From assembly GCA_025330725.1 (NCBI GenBank), contig JAIWND010000040.1, positions 124,001 through 188,000 of the forward strand: a stretch of 64,000 nt of DNA. Direction: 5' to 3'. The first letter of the stretch is position 1, and each line of letters starts with the position of its first letter. The notes beneath the pieces were generated by a model that saw nothing but the letters and a program-made list of their open reading frames with translations, was not told the DNA's origin and searched no databases. The stretch comes from Chlamydoabsidia padenii. Taxonomy: Eukaryota; Mucoromycota; Mucoromycetes; Mucorales; Cunninghamellaceae. Both the position numbers and the translations under genes were made by a program. Shown here piece after piece: positions 1-11,916 of the stretch.

Positions 1-264
1 GTTGTTATTCCATAAAGTTGCAATATGACTGTATATCTTGAGAGACTTTCTTTCCCCTTCGTTTTTATTCAAGAACTGTAAAAATTTATCCTTCGTTGGT
101 ATCATCTTCCCATATCTTTTAGATAACTGTTCTATTTCCTTCACCAAGCGATCCGCTAACACCTTATGTACAAAGTAGACAAACTGCTTATCATCATCGT
201 ATATAGTATGGGCCTCCGCTGGTTCAACGGGATCGATGTTCATATATTGGGCTGCTTCCATCAT
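1..264 (-). CDS. Fanzor-associated locus W, 5' end only (runs off window)
   Basis: The first 88 codons of a gene read leftwards out of the window, starting from a double ATG at 264. The product begins MMEAAQYMNIDPVEP and contains the stretch VKEIEQLSKRYGKM. It closely matches the start of locus B at 23906 (MNIDPVEP, VKEIEQMSKKYGKM), and the similarity continues upstream of the ATG. Locus B carries a Fanzor nuclease core on the same strand about 2.4 kb further on, so this is inferred to be the N-terminal exon of a second copy. This copy has no stop codon over the 88 codons visible, whereas B has stops, so it may be the more intact one. I do not recognise the N-terminal domain itself; the Fanzor assignment rests on locus B. 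Confidence 0.55.
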   Translation of the reverse strand, partial: MMEAAQYMNIDPVEPAEAHTIYDDDKQFVYFVHKVLADRLVKEIEQLSKRYGKMIPTKDKFLQFLNKNEGERKSLKIYSHIATLWNNN

Positions 265-386
265 ATGTTTATACTTTTTGATATTCACTCACAAAGAAAA
301 AAGAAAAAAAGAAAATGGTGAAACTGAAAAAGACACGTTAATATCAAGTACGAAACAGGACAGAGTGTTTATCGTTTGAGATTGAG
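265..386 (-). promoter_or_regulatory. Shared left-end / promoter block of locus W
   Basis: The roughly 120 bases before the start of locus W match those before locus B (23777-23905). They share the core GATAAACRCTCTGTCCTGTTT in the same order and at a similar distance, followed by a T-rich tract and AAAGTATAAACA just before the ATG. Similarity stops abruptly upstream of about 386, as expected for the left boundary of a mobile element that carries its own promoter. Confidence 0.55.
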
Positions 387-793
387 GCGGCGCTTAAAGA
401 TACTGCATTAACTATACTACTGTAGTTTCTTTTTCTCTCCTCGTCTTGCATACAAGAGATGATGGCATATAATTTATTGTATTTTAGTCACATATCTCTC
501 TTCCTTTGACCTAATGACAAGATCAAACAAAAGTCTATGTTTCGATTCTACTCTCGACGATGTGTGATCACACTTGTAAGCCATAATGTTTGAGGATGTA
601 AAAAAGGTTTTTATTGTCAATAATCAACATACTTCATATCACACCATATACAGTCCATACTAAATTAATATATACTAATCTATACTACCTTCACCACCTC
701 ACCATTACACATATCCACCAGATCTACACCACAGAAAGACTTCCCTGTCTATAAGCTAGGCACCAGTTTTCCCTTTTCCCAAGGTACTCCCGG
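387..793. other. Intergenic, AT-rich
   Basis: No convincing reading frame, repeat or RNA gene is visible. It separates the diverged left end of locus W from the unrecognised gene on the same strand. Confidence 0.5.
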
Positions 794-1560
794 TCAAAGT
801 ATACTATAGCGCGGATGTATCCCAAGTGTCGTTAGGCTGATTGTTGAAGTCTTTGAACTTTTGGTAAGTAACTTCAACGGCCACAATGGTTTCGGCAGGG
901 GGATCCAGCATGGTTCGTTATTACTAAGCACATAGACACACCTTTCCTCGTGGTGGAGGACTGAACAACCAAAGTGTGCATGGAACAATAGTTTCTTGGA
1001 CCAGTAATACATATTTTGTGTGTTGAAATCGAGACATACAATCCTGCTATCTTTATGAAGACACTAATCACAAAGAAGAAGAAGAAAAAAAGTTGGTGCA
1101 ATAAACAAGACATATTTACTTACGTCTAATTGCCAGTTTGACATGAAAGCAAACATAAACATCCTGTTGTTCACGGCGTCGCTGTTTTTTTTGTAAAGCA
1201 GTGACCACCCGAAGATATGATCTTGTCCCTCCACAAAATCAAACTTTGTTACACAAGTGAATGCAGTTAAGAAGTCCATTTTTGTTTTTCTTTTCTTGTC
1301 AGTACAACTATAATTGTTTGGAGGCTTGCTGTTGGTTTCGTTGATGGAGCGTCCAGGACAATTGGCATATGCAGTTCCATCAAGATAATCAAAGTGTTGT
1401 AAACAAAATCTTGTTCTTGATCACCCAGGGCCCAGAGGTTATTTTGTAAAAATAACATCCAATCCTGGCGAGGCACGGTGCGAGTAGCTGGACAAACATC
1501 TATCGCACCATCTATCCGTTGGTTGAGTAATTTAACAGCTGGTCGAATTCATAGTAAAAG
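794..1560 (-). CDS. Unrecognised multi-exon gene or gene fragment
   Basis: Three coherent reading-frame blocks lie in order on the minus strand. The first includes VPRQDWMLFLQNNLWALG, the second FDFVEGQDHIFGWSLLYKK, the third CVYVLSNNEPCWIPLPKP. The last two join in frame across a good GT-AG intron (GTAAGT after an Asp codon near 1121, acceptor TTAG near 1064), giving a product ending GIHPRYSIL. The link between the first two blocks is unclear, and no start codon could be chosen. Several Cys and His residues in the last exon could bind metal, but no family is recognised. It may be a transposon-derived or lineage-specific gene. Confidence 0.4.
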
Positions 1561-1680
1561 AGAATGTTGTATAAAGTGATTCAAGGTGTAAAGAGAGAAA
1601 GACCGAGGAGCAATTTTTTTTTTTTTAAAAAAAAAAAGGTTCCCACCAATTAACTTCCTTTTCTTTCGCTTTACCAAAAG

Positions 1681-1856
1681 ATGGATATTATTGAACCAAT
1701 TGATAAAAAAGACGAAGTGCGCATTTCAAAAACCATCTCGTACATTCTTCGTCATGGCGCTGTCAAGGAAAAGCTGACCATACGACGAGATGGATTCATC
1801 AAGGTATCCGACCTGGTAAGGCCCTCCCCCCCCCCCGGTATCCTGACTTGTCTTGA

Positions 1857-1896
<40 letters not shown>

Positions 1897-2450
1897 CATA
1901 ACAATGTAGCTTACTCGGCCTAAATTAAAAGGTGTCACCATGGGTCAACTTGCTTATATAGTATCCAATAGCGAAAAACAACGGTACTGTTTACAACAAC
2001 TTGACGATAATGAATGGTACATTCGGGCCAATCAGGGACACTCTTTACGCCAGATTGATAATGTGGCATTGACACCCATAACCGATGCTTTGGATACAGT
2101 GATACATGGCACTACATTGGCGAATTGGCGATTGATTCATAAAAGTCAAGGCTTATCTCGAATGAATCGGAACCATATTCATTGTGCTTTGGGTTTACCT
2201 GAGGATCAGGCGGTGATCAGTGGGATGCGTTCCACCAGTCAAGTCTTGATCTATATCGATATGGAAAAAGCATTGCAAGGTAAAAAGGGTGATATGACTT
2301 CCATTGATACTAAACCACTTTTTATTCGTAGATGATATTCGGTTTTATCGATCTAGTAATAATGTGATTTTAACCGAGGGGGTGGATGGGATCCTACCTC
2401 ACCGTTACTTTAAACAAGTCGTGGATCGTGATGGACATAGTTTAGTATAG
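1681..2450 (+). CDS. TPT1: tRNA 2'-phosphotransferase (Tpt1/KptA family)
   Basis: Exons 1681-1815, 1910-2279 and 2332-2450 join in frame to 207 residues, starting at MDIIEPIDKKDEVRISKT. The family enzyme removes the 2'-phosphate left at the splice junction after tRNA ligation, transferring it to NAD+. Visible family signatures are the N-terminal SKTISYILRHGA block with the RH pair, DGFIKVSDL, the HGTT and WRLIHKSQGLSRMNRNHIHC region with conserved Arg/His, and the late block FYRSSNNVILTEG followed by LPHRYF. The length is close to that of fungal Tpt1. The first intron contains a C run and a 36-base T run. The last intron is only 52 bases. The assignment is confident because all catalytic blocks are present in order. 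Confidence 0.93.
1861..1896 (+). repeat. Poly-T run in TPT1 intron 1
   Basis: An uninterrupted run of about 36 T on the sense strand, just before the 3' splice site. It is one of many similar intronic homopolymers in this window. Confidence 0.95.
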
Positions 2451-2684
2451 ATTTAGTTTTCATGTTTATATTAATAAATCAAAAAAAAAAAAAAAAAGAA
2501 AAAGAAAAAAAAAAAAAAAGGTAGACACGGTGCGCTAGTCAGTAAAAAAGGGGGGAGGGGTTGAATGATACAATACAAAGCCATAATAGAGAAGACAACA
2601 AACCAAATTGTGTAAAAAAAGGAATAATAATAATAATAATAATAATGAATAGGGATAAAGTGTTGTGTGTATGTATAAAAATGT
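2451..2684. other. Intergenic between convergent TPT1 and cyclin genes
   Basis: Convergent 3' ends. The stretch holds A-rich tracts around 2480-2520, likely serving as polyadenylation context for TPT1, and an AAT trinucleotide repeat at 2625-2648. No gene is seen. Confidence 0.5.
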
Positions 2685-3941
2685 CTATTTGCGAGAAGAT
2701 GTCCGGTAAGATTCAGCCGCTGTCAATGGATCTTCAGGTACAGGTCCCGACGGTTTAGCCGAAGAAACTTGTTGTTGTGTATAGGGTGATACCGGTGGTC
2801 GATATTCCTGTGATGACGAATATGGATTCTAAAAAAACGAAACAATCCCTTCCCCATGAGTAACCGAATCATTCCCCCCCCCCTTTTGCAGTCTTTTACC
2901 TGATAAGATGGATTTGATGTTGTTCTTCCTAGTCGATTATACATATCATTTGCAGCAGGCCCATAATTATAATCCACAAGACTATTTGGAGTTGCCATGG
3001 CTTGTTGTTGAGATGGGTCAACATAATAAGTAGGCCGCGTCGATAGTCTCGAGTTTCCATGCGTCGGAGTGTAATTGGTGCCACTGGGATAACCATGAGG
3101 CGAATGATGTGTGGTTGGTGTTGCTGATGGTGTAGTGTAGTAAAAAGGTGAAGCAGACGGTTGTTGTTGTTGTTGTTGTTGTTGTGTTGGTTGATGTAAA
3201 GGTGGAGCAGTGGCAGTGAGACCATTACTCATTGGATTAACATGTTGTTGTTGTGGCATGGTCGGTGCTTCTATTCCCGCTGATGGTAATGAGGTGGTTC
3301 GTTGTCCTGTGTTTTGTTGAGAATACATATTATCATTATGACCATAGAATTTGTTGTGAGAAGGCACACTAGGAGTAATTATATGAGCTGAAGCAGGTGG
3401 ACCCGATTGCCCTGGATATACATGTGAAGTATCATTTGGTCGAGTATAATCATATGGTTGTTGTTGTTGTTGTTGTGCTGGTGGTGCTGGTGGATTTGTA
3501 ATGATTCTCGGTGGTGGTGGTTGCTGTTGTTGTTGTAAAGAGTACGCTGAGAATGAATTATCAGCTGTTGAAGGGACAATAGGCGTTCTTCGTCCAGTAG
3601 CAGGAGGCACTACAGTATTTAATGTTGCTGAAGGTGCTGTTGATGCTGCTACTGGTGGTGGTGGTGGTGGTGGTGGAGCAATCCGCGGAATAGGAGCCGG
3701 TTGAATGACAGTCGCAGATGTGCCATTCATGGATACACCGACAGATGGATCAAAGACAGTGGCTGTTGTAGATGTTGCTGAAGACGAGGCTTGTTGAACA
3801 CCAGTTTGATAGACGGGCCGGACAGGTATTCGTAGTTGTACACGTGGCAATGGTCGATTGAGTTGCGGAGGCGGAATATGAGGCTGTTGTGCTTTTGCTA
3901 GCAAATAGAAATGTTGATTGTATTGCTGCTGTTGAAGCTGC

Positions 3942-3973
<32 letters not shown>

Positions 3974-4956
3974 CTGTTGCTGTTGCTGTATCTGTTGTTG
4001 CCTTGCTGCTTCCTGTTGCTGATACTGTTGGTGTTGTTGCCATTGAGTGTCTTGTTGTTGCTGTGAAGGATGATGATGCACCAGTAATCCCATATTTGCC
4101 AATGTAGTTTCGACCAATTGCTGATGTTGAGGTCCACGGCGATTAGCATCAGTCAAGGCAGGATCATATAGTTTGTTTCGAAAGTTAAAGAGTGTCGATT
4201 TCCAATGATCGAAATCCGCCTTTTGAATAAACAAAGCAAACCGTAATACATCCAAGAATTCGAACTCCATAACGTTGAGTTCATGCATTTTCATACCAGA
4301 GATATCAGACCATGTCTTGTTTGTAAAAGTGTTATCATCAAGAAACTTGTTTGCTAGTGTAGAGAGAGAGAGATAGTGAGTGACAAGATGATCACCCTGT
4401 TTTTTTTTTTAATAGACTTACCCAACATTAGAGCTACCGTGTACAACCTATATTCTGACCCATCGGCACCCCGTAATTGTGGATTGTTCCGTAATAACAA
4501 GGCAATATACTTTAAAGAGAGCAAAACCACCGATTCCGATAATTGAGTTGCTTGAAGAATCTAGATAAATAATAATAAAAAGTTAGTGGCAATAAAAAGA
4601 GAGAGGGATAGGTGGATACAACTTACTGATCGACAGTATTTCCTAAAAGCATTACTAGCCCCAGTGGTACCACCAGAACTAGGGCTAGAGTGAAGGACAG
4701 TGGGATGAAGTGGAGGAGCTGGAGGGCTTCGACCATGCCACATGAGATGTACCATGGTAGATGAAAATTCAGCCATTTGTGAGATGGAAAGAGCCGTCGT
4801 GTGGACATCGGTTGCACTTGGTAAAGGTTCAGGTTGAGACGAAGGATACGGACGGTGATGAGATTGTTGTTGTTGATGTTGTTGTGGCGGAGGTACTGGT
4901 TGATGATATAAAGTACCATTGTCCATAGTTTGATAAGCTTGTCTTTGTGGATACAT
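2685..4956 (-). CDS. Glutamine-rich cyclin (Pcl/Clg1-like)
   Basis: Exons 4627-4956, 4422-4560, 2900-4353 and 2685-2828 join in frame to 688 residues. The cyclin fold spans roughly residues 70-215. It contains LLLRNNPQLRG, the motif ANKFLDDNTFTNKTW typical of PHO80/Pcl-type cyclins, and then WSDISGMKMHELNVMEFEF. Cyclins of this class activate a Pho85-type cyclin-dependent kinase. The remaining two thirds is low complexity: long Gln tracts, poly-Pro and Ser/Thr/Pro-rich sequence, as in yeast Clg1. The start is the first ATG after an in-frame break. The class is confident; the exact orthologue is not, because the long disordered tail cannot be compared by eye. Confidence 0.8.
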
Positions 4957-5952
4957 GGTTGATATATTATAGAATACAAACGAAGGTCAAGTTGATTGGC
5001 AAGTTTAAAATAGGCGACTGTTGCATCCAATAATTGTCGTTTTTGGGGAGTGAGTGAGTCAATGATAGGTTACAAACAATGTATAACTGGAGTAAGCGAT
5101 AAATTGTACACAAACAACAATGGATCAAAGGGTGGGAGAGATGATAAAGGATGAGAAAGAAGAGAGACGGACCAAAAAAAGAAGAACTGGAATTGAATTC
5201 ACTTTTTTTAAAAGCTTTTTTTGTTCAAGTGGGTTTTTGTGAGCAAGTCGGGGTTTAAAAGATTCATCTCAAAAGAACATTGGCAAAGGCCCAACTTTAT
5301 AAAAAGAACCCACCAATAAATATTTATATACCAATTGGGTTGCTCAAGAGGCATAAAAATAAAAATGCCAAGGCTTCACTTTTTGCTTGGGTGAGAACCC
5401 TCTTTTATTTTGGCTTGGCTTGACCCCTTTGAGCCTGCCAGTCTTCCTTTTTCTTTCATTCATATATAAATAAGTGAGTATAGGCCATACGGTAAAGAAA
5501 AAAAAAGGGGGGGGGGAGTCTGTGAATAATATTATGTACCACACCACAGAAGCGAAAATTTCAAACCTCGACTTGCCGTGTGTTTATATGTGTGCGTGCT
5601 TTTGACGCTTTGGATACAGAGTCAATAGCCATTAGCTAAATATATAACAAGAGCTATTCTCATAACATAACATAACGAGTGGATAATGATCCAGCCAAAG
5701 GAGGAGGGTCTTTATCTTTTTTTTTTTTTTTTTAATGCAGGTATGCCCATACTGAGTGTGACGTTTTCATTCGAGTTCAAATCCCGGCCCTGGCGGATGA
5801 GCCACTGGGGTCTTTGGACAGTTTTCAATCAACACTTCTTTTATTTTCTTTTCCCCTCCTTGTTTCCCATTACCCCTCTCTTATTGGTAAGATTCACCCA
5901 GGATGATGACGTGAATAGTAAACTAATGAATGTATGATTCTTGTTGACAGCC
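4957..5952. other. Intergenic / divergent promoter region
   Basis: About 1 kb between the divergently transcribed cyclin and ATP4 genes. It is AT-rich with a T run at 5718-5733. A TTGTTGACAG at 5941-5950, directly before the ATP4 start, could be the 3' end of an intron in the 5' untranslated region. No coding sequence is supported. Confidence 0.5.
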
Positions 5953-6167
5953 ATGGCTTTTAGATTGTTAACCAAGGGCACTGCCGGTAAGGAACACCAC
6001 ATGCTTCGAAAACAGCAACAATAACACGATGAACGACATTTGAACGAAACCATCTCTCACACCACCCTTCTTTTTTTTTGATGAATTAGCCAATGCCATT
6101 GCTCGTCCTGCTTTAACCGTATCCCGCCAATCCCTCGGTGTTTCTGCGTAAGCACCCCACATCCTTA

Positions 6168-6205
<38 letters not shown>

Positions 6206-7091
6206 TTGACCAAAAATACCAACTGTTGATTGCTTTGTCTTTATAGTGTCCGCAACTACAGCGCCCAACAACCCACACAACAAGGTAAGGCGAAAAAAAA
6301 ACCCTTTGACAAACCAACAAGAAACCCGTAACCCCCTCCTCTTTTTTCCCTTCTAGATCCCAAGCAAAAAGCGAACAGCATTATCGATTCTCTTCCCGGT
6401 AACTCTTTGGTTTCCAAGACAGGCTATATCACCCTCGGTACTGGTCTCGCCACCTTTTTGATCTCCAAGGAAGTCTATGTGTTTAACGAAGAAACTTTGG
6501 TTTTGGTCGGTGCTGGTGGTCTCTTGTTTGGTTTACTGAAATACCTTCGTGAACCTTTCACTGCCATGGGCAATGAACATATCAACGTAAGTGTTATTAT
6601 CATATACATACATAAAAAAAAGGTAAACTTTTGACCAACACATTATATATATATAGCGTATCAAATCTGTGTTGAACCAAGCTCGTGAAGATCATAAATC
6701 TGCTGTCCAAGAACGTATTGATCAAGTCGGTCAGATGAAGGATTTGGTGGATGTGACCAAGGCTCTGTTTGATATCTCTCGTGAAACCGCTCAATTGGAA
6801 GCCGAAGCCTTCAAACTCAAGCAACAAGTCGCTGTAGCTCATGAAGTCAAGTCTACTTTGGATTCTTGGGTTCGTCATGAAACCAGTGTGCGCGAACGTG
6901 AACAAAAGCAATTGGCTGCTTACTTGATTGAAAAGATTCAAAAGGATCTCAAGGATCCCAAGATTCAACAACAAATCTTGGATCAAGCTGTGGTGGATGT
7001 GCAAAGTAAGTGCGGGTGATTGAAGGGGTATAATATATGAAACTAATTCATCCTCTTTTTTTAAAAAATAGAACTTGCCAAATCTTCTTAA
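5953..7091 (+). CDS. ATP4: Mitochondrial F1Fo ATP synthase subunit 4 (subunit b)
   Basis: Six exons (5953-5986, 6090-6147, 6247-6284, 6357-6586, 6657-7005, 7072-7091) join to 242 residues. Subunit b is the peripheral-stalk component that holds the F1 head to the membrane part of ATP synthase. The N-terminus MAFRLLTKGTAANAIARPA is Arg-rich without acidic residues, as in a mitochondrial presequence. Next come the hydrophobic segment TGYITLGTGLATFLISKEVYV and LVLVGAGGLLFGLL, then a long charged helix (about residues 120-240) as in yeast Atp4. Length and domain order fit the family. Intron 2 holds a T run of about 35. The last coding exon is only 20 bases. Confidence 0.95.
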
Positions 7092-7263
7092 ATAGCTTAT
7101 TATATATATATATATATATTATTTTATTTTGTTTGATCCAATAAAAATTGACTTTATAAATATACTGTTGGCATGGATGGGTCTTGAATAGATTACACGT
7201 GGTTTGAGAGGGGGGGGGCACCCGGGGTGACATCAAGTGGATATGTCGAGTTTTAGCTTATCA
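7092..7263. other. Intergenic
   Basis: Lies between the ATP4 3' end and Fanzor relic A. It holds a short TA repeat near 7101-7119 and a G run at 7211-7218. The right-end box seen in loci B, C and D is not found here, so relic A appears to have lost its terminus. Confidence 0.5.
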
Positions 7264-7805
7264 TCAATAGCGGGCTACTCTACCGTCTTTCCTTCTCTGG
7301 GAAGGTGGCGAATCATAATCTCCTTTCACAGATCTGACATTATCAAAAAGACACTCGAACAGATTCGTTGCTGTTGTTACTGAACAAGGCTTTTTCAATG
7401 CATCTTTGTAAAGGTGGCTATCACATAAACAACATCGTTTCAAAAACAAGCATTCGTTAGTGGAGAATAAATTGGCCTTCATGTTTACATGCTGCTGTGC
7501 GTCGTCTTCCATAACCTTTGATCCGGCTTTGGTAGCCTCTTCCAGAATCCCTGCAAAATACAGTGGTGCCAGAAAAAAGTGCCAGACACAAATGGGAGTC
7601 TTGATGATTGCTTTTGATGCCGAAGAATAGGCATTCATTGTGAATCTGGATCTTCCATCCTTTTGTTTCTTCAGACATGGGGGTGGGGGATCATGGTAGC
7701 CAGCGATTCGAATCGGTTTGATGAAAGAAGGAACCATCCAGCTTGATACGAGCTCATTTTCGCAACGGTAGCCATCGTCTTCACTCTGGAATCGATACCA
7801 GTCTA
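7264..7805 (-). pseudogene. Fanzor relic A (nuclease core, internally deleted)
   Basis: Read on the minus strand, the order matches locus B: a decayed RuvC-I (GIDSRVKTMATVA near 7790; B has GVDPGVKNMASAV), then KKQKDGRSRF (B: KKQGGRQSRF), then SRIKGYGRRR (B: SRIKGYDKRS), then CCLCDSHL (B: CCLCDSRL), then LFECLF and a tail PREGKT close to that of locus C. The blocks fall in different frames, a TAG precedes RuvC-I, and about 300 bases are missing compared with B. The RuvC-III Asp motif and second zinc-finger half were not found. It cannot encode a nuclease. Its 3' end keeps the paired hairpins described separately, in the same order as in C. Confidence 0.7.
7266..7305 (-). ncRNA. Two-hairpin Fanzor guide-scaffold candidate, locus A
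   Basis: On the minus strand, stem CCTTC/GAAGG (7291-7305) is followed by stem AGTAG/CTATT with a 4-base loop (7266-7280, one G-T wobble). The same two stems occur at the same place in locus C (CCTTCC/GGAAGG and AGTAG/CTACT), with CTATT replacing CTACT so that pairing is kept. Position at the Fanzor 3' end matches where the guide RNA scaffold is encoded in this protein family. Confidence 0.45.
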
Positions 7806-9354
7806 CTTGACACCCTTTTTAAAATAAGGAGCAGTGGAAGTTGTTGTTTTTGATGCTGGTTATGTTCAAGGAGCCACATTATTGTTGTAGAAGAGGGAAT
7901 GTTTCGTTCAATAGGTGGAGAATGAAAAGTCAGTTAGTATTATGTGGAGATATCATATGTATTTTTTTTTTTCTTTTCAAGTCACCAAGTCATCTCATAT
8001 CCATTTCTCATAAAGGTGGAGGAGTCAGTCATCTTCTCCTTCCAAATAGTAATCTGCCAAGATATGTAGTATGGAAGCTAAACGGGGGAAGAACCCCCAA
8101 AGAATAGTGGAAAAGAAATATCAAAGCTCTTTTATGCAAAATGGAAAGTTAAATGACCCCGTGTGAACTATGCAAGTTGACTAAAAAAGATCAAACCAAT
8201 CGACCCCGCGTGGACTCATTCACTGACCACTTTTCTGATTCAGATGGTTACAATTTGTAGATGATACCCTTATCCATGTTTAGTACTTCCAATCATGTTT
8301 CTAAACGATCATGCCCATTTCATGTCACTGATGGTTTACATTTTCCTTGAGCCAAAATCCGTTGTGAACGAAAAATTGAACTTACTATGATGGAAGGCTA
8401 TCGGGATAAAGTGTTAACAAAGATTGTAGCACGCCAATTCCCTTTTTCGGAAATGGCAGTAGATTTAGTGTGCTGTGGATCAACGTTTATTGAAGTTGAG
8501 CAATATAAACACAAAAAGAGATTCAAGTGTGCAAAGGAAAAGATATTCAGGATGACAGGCGGGGTGGAACGTATGCGGGTCATATTTCAAAGACCGAGTA
8601 AAGTCGGGAGTTTAATGTTGAACCTCAATTGTGCATGAATTTTATAATCCGGCGAACCAATTCTGAACATCGGCAGTATTCGACTCTCTTCATTATGCAA
8701 ACAGCCTCGATCATGCAAAATTTATATCCCGACATATGCCTTCTCCCCCGCTACACAGACGGCCCACCTAGTCAATTCCCCTGCTCACACAGAACTGTAC
8801 CCAACTTACCGACCACGTTTTCCTGTCTATCAAATCCTTACCTGAAGAATAATGTGCTATTATGCAAGTCTATGGGCACTTATTTTGACTGATCCTTGTC
8901 CTCATTCAGCTTCTTTGCCTGGTTTTGATATTTACCAGTTAAAATTATGCTAATATCAACACTAACAATTATGTGGAACCTTAGAACAGATAGGATCGAT
9001 GTTGAACCATTCTGTATTCATAGCTGATGAAGCCCCCTGCCATGGATTGTAATGTATTCTATACATTCCGTGGATTATATGCTTCATGGCTACAATTGCA
9101 ATGATATGTACCTTGTCAACTTCATCGAAGGAATCGCACTACAGTCCTTGTCCATCAACCTCTTCTCATCCACCGCGCTTCAACAACAATTACAAACCGA
9201 CATTACTGATCAACAGATGCTCTTTAACAAGGCCGCAACACGGTAAGGGCGGTTCAAGTAGCTTGACTCATTCAGACCAGAATATTCTTGTTGTTATTGT
9301 TTAGCTCAAGTTGAAAATAAAAAAAAAATTAATCAAGACATCAAAGTTTTTTTC
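7806..9354. other. Long region without a recognised gene
   Basis: About 1.5 kb between Fanzor relic A and the CK1 gene. An 83-codon plus-strand frame at 8387-8638 (begins MMEGYRDKVLTKIVARQ) has no recognisable motif, and an unrelated shorter one follows at 8629-8892. Base composition is mixed, and the region may hold the degraded 5' part of relic A or other old insertions. I found no inverted repeats marking an element. Confidence 0.4.
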
Positions 9355-9770
9355 TTGTTCCAATCTTCAAGTATTTCTAAGAAACAGAGGAGCATCCATA
9401 CCAAGTCATTATACACCGAGAAAAGACCAGCTAAATCAGTATCACTTTTTAATAATGTAATACATAAATTTATAGGAGATGCCCAAAAGTTGAAGCATGC
9501 TGAATACATAGAAGAATGGCTTTTGTTTGTTTCTATTCAAATATCAAAGTATTTGAGATTCAAGGAAAAAGATGTGCTAATTGTGAATATACTTGAAATC
9601 CATCAGGCTTTGTATTCATATTTACTTGTTGTATCAAAGTGGATTTTACCAGTAGCAAAAAAACATTTTTGCTTTGACGGACGGACTTTCAAAACGTTCT
9701 TGAATGAAAAAGCACAACTGTTTTTTCTCTCTCCTTTCCCCAACAAGTCCTTCCCCTTCTTTTTTTATTT
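9355..9770 (+). other. Unrecognised AT-rich reading frame upstream of CK1
   Basis: An open frame without a convincing ATG near its beginning encodes a Lys-rich sequence including EYIEEWLLFVSIQISKYLRF and HQALYSYLLVVSKWILP, which looks protein-like. It runs into a pyrimidine-rich stretch (9720-9860) that is more likely the CK1 promoter. It could be a fragment of a transposable-element or pseudogene exon. No family is recognised. Confidence 0.3.
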
Positions 9771-9900
9771 TATAGTCCTCTTTTTCTTTATTCATCTCAT
9801 CTATCTTCTCCTCTTTCTTTATCATCATTTAATACCCATCTTTGGTTTTATATTATTGTAAATCTTTCTTACCTTAACTCTACAACATACACAATACAAG

Positions 9901-11848
9901 ATGTCTTTGGAAGGACAAGGTATTCGAATAGGAAATAAGTATAAACTTGGTAAAAAGATTGGTGCTGGCTCGTTTGGTGAAATTTACCTAGGTAAAGGAA
10001 AGAAATAAAAAAAAAAAAGAAAATTGATGATAATGAACGTGATGACACACATGATGATATTGATAAGCACACTTTATTTTGATAGGTAACAATATTATGA
10101 GCGGCGAAGACGTGGCCGTGAAAATGGAAAGCATACGTGCAGCACATCCTCAACTTGAATATGAAGCACGAGTCTACAAGACACTCGCTGGTGGTGTTGG
10201 TATTCCCTTTGTACGGTGGTATGGTCAAGAATGTGAACATAACGTATTGGTGATGGACTTGTTGGGTCCTTCTATGGAAGACTTATTCAACTTTTGTAAA
10301 CGACGATTCTCATTGAAAACTGTCTTGCTATTAGCTGATCAATTGGTAAGTCATTCATCGATCTTTTTATTCTGTATCTCTAATCCTCTCTTTTTATATC
10401 TTTATATAGCTCTCTCGTGTAGAATATGTCCATTCAAAAGGGTTTATTCATAGGTAAATGTATATATGTATGTACAAGTAAAGTAATTGAACTAACTAAC
10501 ATTTTGTGAAAAATAGGGATATTAAACCAGACAATTTCCTAATGGGTATTGCAAAACGGGGAAACCAAGTGAACATGATCGATTTTGGCCTGGCGAAACG
10601 ATTTAGGGATCCCAAGACTAACCGCCATATCCCCTATAGGGAGAACAAGAATCTCACTGGAACACCACGCTATGCTAGTGTCAACACTCACTTGGGAATC
10701 GAACAATCCAGACGGGACGATTTGGAATCTCTCGGCTATATCTTGGTCTACTTCTGTCGTGGTCAACTCCCTTGGCAAGGTATTCGCGCTCGAACAAAGA
10801 AGGAAAAGTACGACAAAATTATGGAAAAGAAAATGATCACTTCTGCCGATGCTCTTTGTCGTGGTCTACATCAAGAATTCGTCATTTACCTCAACTATGT
10901 GCGCTCTTTACGATTTGACGATAAACCCGATTATTCTTATCTGCGTAAACTCTTCCGTGATCTCTTTGTACGTGAAGGGTTTCAATATGATTATGTGTTT
11001 GATTGGACTATTCGGAAAATGGTAAGGAATACACACACACAACCATTTGTTATATTGCAAACCATTCAACATAGACCCATCTTTTTATATAGCATGAAAA
11101 GAAACTCGCGGAAACAAGTCCGACAGCACCTTTGGATCCTCCTCTTTTTGCATCATCACCTATGGCTCCTAATGATGGTGTAGCTTTACCAAGTCAACAA
11201 CGTCGAGCCATGATGGGTGCTTTACCAACAAGTGGAACCCCCGCTCATCATCGAACTCAACAGCAACAGCAGCAACAACAACAATCACAACAGCAACAGC
11301 AACAACAGCAACAACAGCATCAACAATACCGTACAGATACCAATAAATCTCCTGAAACTTCGAAACGATTGGACGACGTCATGTTACAATACCAACAGCA
11401 ACAACGTATGTTGCAACATCAGAATTATAATGCTTCAGGACTTCAACCATCTTCTCAACCACCACCACAACAACAGCAAACACAACAGCAACAATCACAA
11501 CAGCAACAAACACAGCAACAACAAACACCTGGAGATTCCGGTTTTTTGGGGTTTTCGTATGCGACAGGCCCTAGTGGACGAATTCTCATGAGAGAAACTC
11601 AACCTGGTGGTAAGTCTCTATAAAAAAAGAAAATAAAAAAAGGAAAGGGAAATGATACTGTGAAAACTACTAACATGTTCTTTCTTTTTACTTTCCAACG
11701 GATGCACCCCCAACTGTGAATAGTTTCTACCGCCACTAAACTACCTTCTTATTTCAATGACAAGACCTTTATGGACCAACAACCAACACCAAAAAGACTT
11801 CCGTCTTATACGGACTTCTTTAACTCCCACCTCAAAAACATATCATAG
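9901..11848 (+). CDS. HRR25: Casein kinase I (Hrr25/CK1-delta type)
   Basis: Six exons (9901-9991, 10086-10345, 10410-10453, 10517-11021, 11093-11609, 11724-11848) join to 513 residues. This is a Ser/Thr kinase of the CK1 family, which in fungi acts in DNA-damage signalling, ribosome biogenesis and vesicle traffic. The catalytic domain fills residues 1-300. It shows [12 protein letters not shown] (glycine loop), VAVKME, the catalytic loop [11 protein letters not shown] and the magnesium loop [10 protein letters not shown]. It also has [13 protein letters not shown] in place of the usual APE region, which is diagnostic for CK1. The C-terminal 210 residues are disordered with several Gln tracts. 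The orthologue assignment to Hrr25 rather than another CK1 is an inference from overall similarity. Confidence 0.93.
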
Positions 11849-11869
11849 TATCCTCCCTCTTTGCATCTT

Positions 11870-11916
<47 letters not shown>

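Noticed and set aside
3501..4149. Gly-rich, Ala/Val-rich and Asn-rich frames overlapping the cyclin gene
   Set aside because: They are shadow frames of Gln and Pro repeats in the cyclin tail.
5770..5800. Possible tRNA gene: GTTCAAATCC resembles a B box
   Set aside because: No T-arm pairing around it, no A box at the right distance and no acceptor stem.
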